A stretch of DNA of 35,025 bases from positions 1 to 35,025 of the forward strand of contig CAYNZH010000024.1 of assembly GCA_964401685.1 (NCBI GenBank). Direction: 5' to 3'. Within the stretch, counting starts at the first letter, position 1, and every line of letters begins with the position of its first letter. The notes beneath the pieces are model-generated. The model did no database searches. It saw only the letters and a program-made list of their open reading frames with translations, and was not told where the DNA came from. Positions 24,582 to 31,365 of the stretch are shown piece after piece. A program made the translations under genes and the position numbers. The DNA comes from DASRQK01 sp964401685. Its GTDB lineage: Bacteria; Bacteroidota; Bacteroidia; Sphingobacteriales; Sphingobacteriaceae.

Positions 24582-25490
24582 ATGAAAACTAGATTAAGTA
24601 ATACTTCCGGGTACTTTTCCCCTTCGCGAAAGGAATGGCTGTTCTTTGTGTTTAAGCTCATTCTGCTATTCCTGATCGGGATTTCCTTCCAGAGATTTCC
24701 GTTGTTTTACCAGCGCTATACATTCGTCGGAAATATAGCCGTAGGATTAAATATCTTTTTGAGTGCCAGCGTTCTGATTTCGGTGGGTCGTTTTCTGTTG
24801 ATTTCATGGTATCTCAGGCGCAGTAAAGGCAACGAACGCGTACGCGGCAACGTCGTTCTCGGGATCAATCAATTTTCAGGGATTTTAAACACAGTTTTTG
24901 TACTTATTGGGATAATGCTTTCGCTAGCTATAAATCCGGCAGATTTTCTGACAAGCATCACCCTGGTCGCGATGGCAATTGCGCTCCTATTCAAAGATTA
25001 TATCACCAATATGATCAGTGGTTTGATCATCATGTTCTCAGATCAGTTTACCATAGGGGATCATATAAAAATCGGTGAAGATCAAGGGAAAATTATCGAC
25101 ATTACCCTGTCAAATATCATCATCAGAGATGAAGACGAGGACGTGGTGCTGATTCCCAATAATGCCGCGTTTACGTTAAATATCGTAAATCGCACCCTCG
25201 AAAACACCCGAAAACTCACGATCGACTTTCATCTTCCGCTGGATAGAGCGCACGACAGGGAGGAACTAAACGGGCGAATCGTCAGCCTACTCACTCGAAT
25301 GAAAGAAGATGTGGTGTCCGAGAGCATCAAGTTTCGCATAGTCACCATCACACACACAGACGTTCATTTTAAAGTTGGTATGCAACTCCACAGGCGCTGT
25401 AAAAAGCGAAAAAGTGATCTAAAAAATCTCATACTCGGCGAAGTTCTTGATTATGATCGTTCCCAGTTTGGTCAGACGAGCCGCAAGTGA
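24582..25490 (+). CDS. Small-conductance mechanosensitive channel (MscS family)
   Basis: This 302-residue inner-membrane channel opens under membrane tension to release solutes during osmotic downshock. Membrane helices lie at about residues 20-37, 48-70 and 88-112. The pore-lining segment follows (T-L-V-A-M-A-I-A-L-L-F-K-D-Y-I-T-N-M-I-S-G), then the beta domain with F-T-I-G-D-H-I-K-I-G and G-K-I-I-D-I-T-L-S-N-I-I-I-R-D. I-P-N-N-A-A-F marks the start of the C-terminal cage. In MscS the pore helix is glycine/alanine-rich; here bulky residues are frequent, so gating may differ. It is transcribed away from gyrA, and its last 19 bases overlap the convergent coaA gene. Confidence 0.9.
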   Translation: MKTRLSNTSGYFSPSRKEWLFFVFKLILLFLIGISFQRFPLFYQRYTFVGNIAVGLNIFLSASVLISVGRFLLISWYLRRSKGNERVRGNVVLGINQFSGILNTVFVLIGIMLSLAINPADFLTSITLVAMAIALLFKDYITNMISGLIIMFSDQFTIGDHIKIGEDQGKIIDITLSNIIIRDEDEDVVLIPNNAAFTLNIVNRTLENTRKLTIDFHLPLDRAHDREELNGRIVSLLTRMKEDVVSESIKFRIVTITHTDVHFKVGMQLHRRCKKRKSDLKNLILGEVLDYDRSQFGQTSRK

Positions 25491-26443
25491 ATGAGTTTAA
25501 CCGCGTGATTCACGCCTTTTTCAAGGATTAAGTTTGCTCGGAATTTGGTTGGCAGAATATTCCTGATCAAGTTGGGTTTATTGATCTCATTCCAAATGGA
25601 TTCTGCCATTTTCGCGCTTGACTCGACGTCCAGATTAGCATAGCGGTGAAAGTAGGATTTTGGATCTTGGAAAGCCGTTCTCCTCAAGGATTCAAAGCGC
25701 TCAATGTACCATTTTTTCAGATGTTTTTCCGAAGCATCCACGTAGATGGAATAGTCGAAGTAGTCCGATACAAACACCCGCGGACCTCGCTGCTTTCCGC
25801 CCAGATTTACCTGCAGCACGTTGATTCCTTCCAAAATGAGCACGTCGGGACTATCTAGAAGTATCGTTTCCTCTTGGATTACATCGTATTGTAAATGAGA
25901 GTAAACCGGCGCAGAAACCTGCTCGATTCCCGATTTGATAGCTGCCAAAAATGAAAGTAGTTTCTTGGTGTCATAGCTCTCGGGGAACCCCTTTCGATTG
26001 AGTATACCGTGTTTTTCCAGATGCTTATTTGGATAAAGGAAACCATCGGTCGTCACCAGCGCCACTTTCAGCTGGGGATTGCTCAGCGAGAGGACTTTTT
26101 GCAAAACCCGAGCGGTGGTGCTCTTTCCAGCTGCCACGCTGCCAGCAATCCCGATGATGAAAGGCAGTTTTTTCGTGCGTTTTGTGAGAAATTTGTCCAC
26201 CTGCTGGTGCAGACTCCAATACTGTTGCGTGTGCACTTCCATAAGGCCGCTCAAAGGCAGATATATATCTTCAATCTCCTTCAAAGTCAGGGGCTCGTTT
26301 AGTGCGCTCAGTTTTAGGATTTCTTTCTCAGTAATTTCTTTGGCGATTTGCCCATTAAATTTTTTCCATTCCGTTCGTTTGATTCGCTCAAATAAAGAAT
26401 GCGCTTGTACGTTATCCTGAAGGGTAAATTTTGAAGGCGTCAT
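25472..26443 (-). CDS. coaA: Pantothenate kinase, type I
   Basis: CoaA phosphorylates pantothenate with ATP, the first and usually rate-controlling step of coenzyme A synthesis. The 323-residue protein matches the type I family in length and motifs: N-terminal helical region, P-loop G-S-V-A-A-G-K-S-T at residues 101-109, T-T-D-G-F-L-Y-P-N near 135-143, K-G-F-P-E-S-Y-D, and L-I-L-E-G-I-N-V-L-Q near 207-216. A C-terminal R-A-N-L-I-L-E-K-G-V-N-H is also conserved. The E. coli enzyme is feedback-inhibited by CoA, and the same fold suggests the same here. It lies 20 bp after the SpmA-SpmB fusion gene and probably shares its transcript. Confidence 0.95.
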   Translation of the reverse strand: MTPSKFTLQDNVQAHSLFERIKRTEWKKFNGQIAKEITEKEILKLSALNEPLTLKEIEDIYLPLSGLMEVHTQQYWSLHQQVDKFLTKRTKKLPFIIGIAGSVAAGKSTTARVLQKVLSLSNPQLKVALVTTDGFLYPNKHLEKHGILNRKGFPESYDTKKLLSFLAAIKSGIEQVSAPVYSHLQYDVIQEETILLDSPDVLILEGINVLQVNLGGKQRGPRVFVSDYFDYSIYVDASEKHLKKWYIERFESLRRTAFQDPKSYFHRYANLDVESSAKMAESIWNEINKPNLIRNILPTKFRANLILEKGVNHAVKLIHLRLV

Positions 26444-26463
26444 CGTGTATTTTTAACAAATTC

Positions 26464-27696
26464 TTAGCCAAAAAAGATGTATGAAATGAAAATTGCGGCT
26501 ATAACACCAGCCAACTCAGCCAAGAGAGCGCAGGGTAGCGCATGTCTGGTTTTCTTTATTGCAACCGAACCGAAATAAACGGCTAAAACGTAAAATGTCG
26601 TTTCCGTGGACCCTTGGATGACAGAAGCTACCCTTGATGCAAAATCATCGGCCCCTTTCAGGTGCATGAGCTCGACCATCAGGCCTCGGGCACCGCTTCC
26701 GCTCAAGGGTTTCATAAAGGCAACCGGGAGAGCCTCGACAAAAGCGGTATCCATCCCGAACCACGCGACCGCTGCACTCACGCCATCGACCAGGTAATCC
26801 ATGGTTCCCGATGCCCGGAATACGGCGATTGCGACCAAAATTCCGACCAGATAGGGTATAATCTTAATGGCGACCTCAAATCCTTCTTTCGCTCCTTCGA
26901 TAAAACTCTCATAAACGTTGACTCTTTTAAACATAGCCAGGGCTATAAAACTGACAAACAGGCCAAAGAGAATCACATTGCTTGCCACTTTTGAAATGAT
27001 ACCAATCTGTTCCTGAGGCAGGGTTGTAAAAAAATACAAGGCTCCGAAAACCAAAATCGAAAGGACGCCGATATAGAGCATAATTACCTTGTCAAATAAA
27101 TTGATCTTTTGGTAAATAGCTACCATGATCAAAGCCACCAGCGTTGAGCAAAAAGTGGCCAGCAAAATGGGTAGAAATATATCTGACGGGTCGGCAGCAC
27201 CTGCTTCCTGCCTGTAGGCCATGATGCTGATCGGAAGCAACGTAAGGCTGGAAGCATTGAGCACGATAAACATAATTTGGGGGTTGCTCGCCGTGTCCTT
27301 GCTTGGATTTATCTCCTGCAATTCCTTCATGGCCTTGAGCCCCAATGGAGTTGCAGCATTATCTAGACCGAGAGCATTGGCTGAGAAATTCATCAGGATG
27401 GATCCCAGTGCGGGATGGTTCTTCGGAATATCCGGAAACAACTTGTTGAAAAACGGTCCCACAAGCCTAGCGAAGATGGCGATCATCCCACCGCGCTCAC
27501 CAATCTTCATGATACCGAGCGCAAAGGTCATAATCCCGATCAGGCTGAGCGAGATGGTCGCACCCGTTTGCGCACTGTCAAACAGTCCGGTCACGATCCG
27601 TTGAAAAATATCGTAGTCGCCAAAGAAAATTAATTTTACTAAGGCGACCACGAAAGCGATCAGGAAAAACCCAATCCAGATGTAATTTAACGCCAT
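26464..27696 (-). CDS. SpmA-SpmB fusion, nucleoside-recognition (Gate) domain membrane protein
   Basis: This 410-residue inner-membrane protein joins two halves that are separate genes in Bacillus. The SpmA-like half (residues about 1-200) holds M-N-F-S-A-N-A-L-G-L-D-N-A-A-T-P-L-G at 102-119. The SpmB-like half (about 235-410) holds P-Y-L-V-G-I-L-V-A-I near 281-290 and M-K-P-L-S-G-S-G-A-R-G near 328-338. About nine to ten hydrophobic helices are visible. In Bacillus, SpmA and SpmB act in spore core dehydration, yet nothing in this window suggests sporulation. The fused form occurs widely in Bacteroidota, where its transport role is unknown. It follows hppA after 3 bp and precedes coaA by 20 bp. 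Confidence 0.88.
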   Translation of the reverse strand: MALNYIWIGFFLIAFVVALVKLIFFGDYDIFQRIVTGLFDSAQTGATISLSLIGIMTFALGIMKIGERGGMIAIFARLVGPFFNKLFPDIPKNHPALGSILMNFSANALGLDNAATPLGLKAMKELQEINPSKDTASNPQIMFIVLNASSLTLLPISIMAYRQEAGAADPSDIFLPILLATFCSTLVALIMVAIYQKINLFDKVIMLYIGVLSILVFGALYFFTTLPQEQIGIISKVASNVILFGLFVSFIALAMFKRVNVYESFIEGAKEGFEVAIKIIPYLVGILVAIAVFRASGTMDYLVDGVSAAVAWFGMDTAFVEALPVAFMKPLSGSGARGLMVELMHLKGADDFASRVASVIQGSTETTFYVLAVYFGSVAIKKTRHALPCALLAELAGVIAAIFISYIFFG

Positions 27697-27699
27697 ATT

Positions 27700-29970
27700 T
27701 TAGTTGTCAGATCCTAAGGAAGCATAGTCTAGCGCTTCCTCGGTTTCTGCCTGTTCGTTTGCTTCAAAAGCACTTTCACTTGAAATGGTGTGCGTAGCAG
27801 CATCACGCTCCAATTGGGCGGTGTCCAGCGTCCCTACACTAATGTGCGGTGCAATGATCAAAGAAACGATCGACATTAATTTGATCAATATATTCATTGA
27901 CGGACCAGAGGTATCCTTGAATGGATCTCCGACTGTATCGCCAGTTACCGATGCTTTGTGAGCTTCAGAGCCCTTATATTCCATTACACCGTTGATTTTA
28001 ACGCCTGCTTCAAAGGATTTTTTTGCGTTATCCCATGCACCTCCGGCATTGTTTTGAAACATTCCCATCAATACGCCGGAAACGGTCACCCCAGCCAGTA
28101 AGCCGCCGAGCATTTCTGCCGATGACGTGTCTGGAAACATCCCCTTAAACCCAAAACCAACCAGAACAGGCACAATCAAGGCAATGGCACCCGGTAAAAT
28201 CATCTCACGTATGGACGCTTCCGTGGAAATGGCCACGCACTTGTCGTATTCGGGGGTAGCTTTATATTCCATTATCCCAGGAATTTCTCTAAACTGCCGG
28301 CGAACTTCTTCGACCATAGCCATCGCGGCTCTTCCTACCGCAGCAATCGCAAGTGAAGAAAATATAAAGGGAATCATAGCACCGACAAGAAGCGCACCCA
28401 GCACCGGAGCCTTATAAATATCAATGGAATCTATGCCCGCAATCCCCACAAAGGCTGCAAAAAGCGCCAGGGCTGTCAATGCGGCTGAAGCGATCGCAAA
28501 GCCTTTTCCAGTAGCCGCTGTCGTATTACCGACTGCGTCGAGTGTGTCTGTTCTTTCCCGAACTTCTTTTGGCAGACCGCTCATCTCGGCGATCCCCCCC
28601 GCGTTGTCTGCAATCGGGCCAAAGGCATCTATCGCAAGCTGCATAGCTGTAGTCGCCATCATTCCCGACGCTGCTATGGCAACACCATAAAGTCCCGCAA
28701 AAGAATATGAAGCTACTATACCGCTGGCTAGAATTATCGTCGGAACCGCTGTAGACTCCATGCCAACGGAAATACCTGCGATGATGTTCGTCGCATGTCC
28801 AGTAGAAGATTGTTTTATAATAGATGATACAGGCCTGCGTCCGATTGCGGTGTAATATTCCGTAACCATGCTCATCAGCGTTCCTACCATCAGCCCTACG
28901 ACAATGGAGTAAAATACATCCATAGACGTAAACTGAACACCTCTAAGTTCCAGATTTGCCGGTAACAACCAAGAAACGACGAAATAAGAAGCAACCGCGG
29001 TCATCACGATAGAAGACCAGTTTCCCAGATTCATGGCTTTCTGCACATTGCCTTGATCATTTTTTATTTTAACAAAAATTGTTCCCACAATTGAGAACAA
29101 CAATCCGATTCCTGCAATTAAAATTGGCAGTAATATCGGAGCGATTCCACCAAAACTGTCCATGGAGATAATTTCCCGACCCAAAACCATGGTGGCGAGA
29201 ATGGTTGCTACGTAAGACCCAAATAGATCAGCCCCCATTCCAGCTACGTCACCAACGTTGTCGCCAACATTATCCGCAATAGTCGCCGGATTGCGTACGT
29301 CATCCTCCGGAATTCCGGCTTCTACCTTTCCTACTAAATCGGCTCCCACATCAGCGGCTTTCGTATATATTCCTCCACCTACCCGGGCAAAAAGTGCGAT
29401 AGACTCTGCGCCTAGGGAAAAACCCGCCAACACTTCCAGGGTCCGCTCCATCTCGATTCCATTGACCGAAGCACCAGTACTGACCACGAAAAGTTGATAA
29501 AACACAATAAAAAGCGCCCCCATGACCAACACCGCCAATCCTGCAACACCCAACCCCATGACCGTTCCACCTGTGAATGAAACTTTTAATGCTCTAGCAA
29601 GGCCCGTTCGGGCTGCTTGAGTGGTACGCACGTTGGCTTTGGTGGCCACATTCATACCAATATATCCAGCGAGCGCCGAAGTGAACGCACCAATCACAAA
29701 GGAGATGGAAATCGTCCAGCTAGACGACTCGACCAAGGTTCCAGACCAAGCCAGTAGAAGCGCAGCAATTACCACAAAGTAAGATAATACCTTCCATTCG
29801 GCCTTCAAAAATGACATCGCCCCAGTGGCTATATAGCCCGCCAGCGTCTTCATGTTATCGTCGCCGGCGTCCTGCTTGTTTATCCACGCCGATTTCACCA
29901 TCATAACGATGATACCAATCAATCCCATCACCGGGATCATGTAAATTAGGTTTTCTTTTAAAAAATCCAT
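27700..29970 (-). CDS. hppA: Membrane-bound ion-pumping pyrophosphatase, K+-dependent type
   Basis: This 756-residue, roughly 16-helix pump couples pyrophosphate hydrolysis to H+ and/or Na+ export. The active-site motifs are D-V-G-A-D-L-V-G-K-V-E at residues 207-217, D-N-V-G-D-N-V-G-D at 233-241, and the C-terminal G-D-T-V-G-D-P-F-K-D-T-S-G-P. K+ dependence is indicated by Ala486 and Gly489 in G-N-T-T-A-A-T-G-K; K+-independent enzymes have Lys and Thr there. The ion-gate glutamate usually found in A-D-L-F-E-S of TM6 is Gly251 here. Instead TM5 carries Glu189 in G-A-E-S, where most members have G-A-S-S. From memory of the family, this shift marks K+-dependent H+ pumps of the Flavobacterium johnsoniae type. 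The acidic C-terminal extension (about residues 720-756) is unusual. It heads a unit with SpmAB and coaA. Confidence 0.95.
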   Translation of the reverse strand: MDFLKENLIYMIPVMGLIGIIVMMVKSAWINKQDAGDDNMKTLAGYIATGAMSFLKAEWKVLSYFVVIAALLLAWSGTLVESSSWTISISFVIGAFTSALAGYIGMNVATKANVRTTQAARTGLARALKVSFTGGTVMGLGVAGLAVLVMGALFIVFYQLFVVSTGASVNGIEMERTLEVLAGFSLGAESIALFARVGGGIYTKAADVGADLVGKVEAGIPEDDVRNPATIADNVGDNVGDVAGMGADLFGSYVATILATMVLGREIISMDSFGGIAPILLPILIAGIGLLFSIVGTIFVKIKNDQGNVQKAMNLGNWSSIVMTAVASYFVVSWLLPANLELRGVQFTSMDVFYSIVVGLMVGTLMSMVTEYYTAIGRRPVSSIIKQSSTGHATNIIAGISVGMESTAVPTIILASGIVASYSFAGLYGVAIAASGMMATTAMQLAIDAFGPIADNAGGIAEMSGLPKEVRERTDTLDAVGNTTAATGKGFAIASAALTALALFAAFVGIAGIDSIDIYKAPVLGALLVGAMIPFIFSSLAIAAVGRAAMAMVEEVRRQFREIPGIMEYKATPEYDKCVAISTEASIREMILPGAIALIVPVLVGFGFKGMFPDTSSAEMLGGLLAGVTVSGVLMGMFQNNAGGAWDNAKKSFEAGVKINGVMEYKGSEAHKASVTGDTVGDPFKDTSGPSMNILIKLMSIVSLIIAPHISVGTLDTAQLERDAATHTISSESAFEANEQAETEEALDYASLGSDN

Positions 29971-30032
29971 TAATAGTGCTTTTAATTTAAGGATATAATG
30001 TGCTGTTAACTTTACGCAGTACGAAGCGATGC

Positions 30033-30063
30033 CAAAATTAATACCATTATTGCAATAAACAAA
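30033..30063 (-). promoter_or_regulatory. Bacteroidota-type promoter for hppA
   Basis: On the minus strand, TTTG (30060-30063) is followed after exactly 19 bp by TAATTTTG (30033-30040), a full match to the TTTG-N19-TAnnTTTG consensus. Transcription would begin near 30026, giving a leader of about 55 nt before the hppA ATG. This is one of the two best promoters in the window. Confidence 0.8.
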
Positions 30064-30174
30064 TTATTTTTTTACAAGCCTAACTTTCTCGTTGAAATTT
30101 TGATATTTTCGTCATAATCGACATTCATTCGTATAAAAATAGTATTTTGGTCTAAAATTTGTGCGGCTGTAATT

Positions 30175-30687
30175 ATGCGATTAGACACCTTTAAAATCTT
30201 AATCTTACTTTCTTTAGGTTTTTCTACCTCCTGTGGCAGCAGGATACATCAGATTCATCCGGGAGCCTATGTCAGCGTTGATGGGACGGATGATGGGTTG
30301 GAACGGGTTCAGCACACTTTTGAGTCGGCTCAGAGAACCGCAGACGGAATCGTTGTGACCTTGGGCTCCGATGTGTTATTTGCGACAAATTCGTCGTTCT
30401 TGAGTGCAAATGCCAAGAAGGAACTCGATCGCTTCGTCGAGATGTTGGGAACAGCAGGTAACTATACCCTGGAAGTGTCCGGGCACACCGACGCAACCGG
30501 AACTGCCGAATACAATCTTGGTCTTTCGGAGAAAAGAGCACTTTCGGTAAAAGAGTATCTGGTGGGGAAAAACATACCCGACGGAAAAATTGTTACTAAG
30601 GGATATGGGATCACAAAACCTGTCGCCCCCAACAATACACCGGAAGGGCGAAAAAAGAACAGGCGCGTCGAGATTCTCATAAAATAG
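30175..30687 (+). CDS. OmpA-family peptidoglycan-binding lipoprotein
   Basis: This 170-residue protein would tether the outer membrane to peptidoglycan. The N-terminus has a short hydrophobic signal followed by S-T-S-C at Cys20, an imperfect lipobox, so lipidation is likely but not certain. After a linker, the OmpA_C domain covers residues about 58-170. It starts V-L-F-A-T-N-S-S-F-L-S, then V-S-G-H-T-D-A-T-G-T-A-E-Y-N-L-G-L-S-E-K-R-A with the conserved Asp and Arg that contact diaminopimelate, and G-Y-G-I-T-K-P-V. It ends N-R-R-V-E-I. The next gene starts 12 bp later. No good promoter is visible in the 200 bp upstream. Confidence 0.9.
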   Translation: MRLDTFKILILLSLGFSTSCGSRIHQIHPGAYVSVDGTDDGLERVQHTFESAQRTADGIVVTLGSDVLFATNSSFLSANAKKELDRFVEMLGTAGNYTLEVSGHTDATGTAEYNLGLSEKRALSVKEYLVGKNIPDGKIVTKGYGITKPVAPNNTPEGRKKNRRVEILIK

Positions 30688-30699
30688 AGGACAAAAAAT

Positions 30700-31326
30700 A
30701 TGGATAAAATCGAGCTGGCTTTCGAGCACATGTTGGAGTCAATTATCCGGAGTGTNNNNNNNNNNNNNNNNNNNNNNNNNNNNNNNNNNNNNNNNNNNNN
30801 NNNNNNNNNNNNNNNNNNNNNNNNNNNNNNNNNNNNNNNNNNNNNNNNNNNNNNNTATATCAGTAGCGATGCGAAAGCAGATGGTACGGTAGAAAAAATC
30901 GACATTCTTTACACGACGTTGAGATCCGCTGAGGGAATTACTGTTTCAGTTCCCAATGGTCCTCTTGCGAATACAGTCGTCCGTAATTATAGCAACATTC
31001 CAAGAAGACGTGCAGAATATAAGCTGGGAATAGCCTATGACTCCGATATTGCACAGGCGAGAAAACTGATTTTCGACATTTTTGCAGCCGACAAACGAAT
31101 TTTGAAAAAGCCTATCCCCGAGGTTCGGGTCGATCAAATTGCTGATAATACCATTACGCTTGTAATACGCATGTGGACCAATAATAACGTGTACTGGGAC
31201 GCTTATTACGAGACATATGAAAAAATCAAAGACGTTCTGGACCAGGCTGGAATACGTGTGCCGGTGCCTCAACACGAATTTCATTTAGTCAACCACAAAG
31301 ATTCAGATACACCCGAGGGAGAATGA
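30700..31326 (+). CDS. MscS-family mechanosensitive channel, interrupted by an assembly gap
   Basis: Only the first 18 residues and the C-terminal part (about 157 residues) of this channel are visible; 100 N separate them. The C-terminal part is a clear MscS beta and cage domain: G-T-V-E-K-I-D-I-L-Y-T-T-L-R, V-P-N-G-P-L-A-N-T-V-V-R-N-Y-S, then an alpha/beta domain ending near V-P-V-P-Q-H-E-F. In MscS proteins roughly 120 or more residues with three membrane helices precede this region, so about 300-400 bp are expected where only 100 N are shown. Joining the two sides in one frame is therefore a guess, and the first part could belong to a different gene. It lies between ompA (12 bp) and the tricorn gene (39 bp). 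Confidence 0.75.
   Translation: MDKIELAFEHMLESIIRSXXXXXXXXXXXXXXXXXXXXXXXXXXXXXXXXXXYISSDAKADGTVEKIDILYTTLRSAEGITVSVPNGPLANTVVRNYSNIPRRRAEYKLGIAYDSDIAQARKLIFDIFAADKRILKKPIPEVRVDQIADNTITLVIRMWTNNNVYWDAYYETYEKIKDVLDQAGIRVPVPQHEFHLVNHKDSDTPEGE
30756..30855. other. Assembly gap (100 N)
   Basis: A run of exactly 100 N, a size commonly used as a placeholder for a gap of unknown length. It lies inside an MscS-like gene and hides the membrane helices. The frame and distance across it should not be trusted. Confidence 0.99.
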
Positions 31327-31365
31327 GCAAATATACCTATATTGCGCTTCCAAACCTCGAGTTAC

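Noticed and set aside
30101..30174. Possible plus-strand promoter for ompA (AAAATTTG near 30154)
   Set aside because: It has a mismatch in the TA of TAnnTTTG and no TTTG at 17-21 bp upstream.
30462..30905. Minus-strand open frame crossing the N gap
   Set aside because: It is antisense to ompA and depends on reading through unknown bases.
4587..31326. Combined osmotic-control system of PgpH (cyclic di-AMP), two MscS channels and the K+-dependent pyrophosphatase
   Set aside because: The genes are spread over 26 kb in separate units with housekeeping genes between them, and no cyclic-di-AMP synthase or receptor is present, so proximity alone does not support a joint system.
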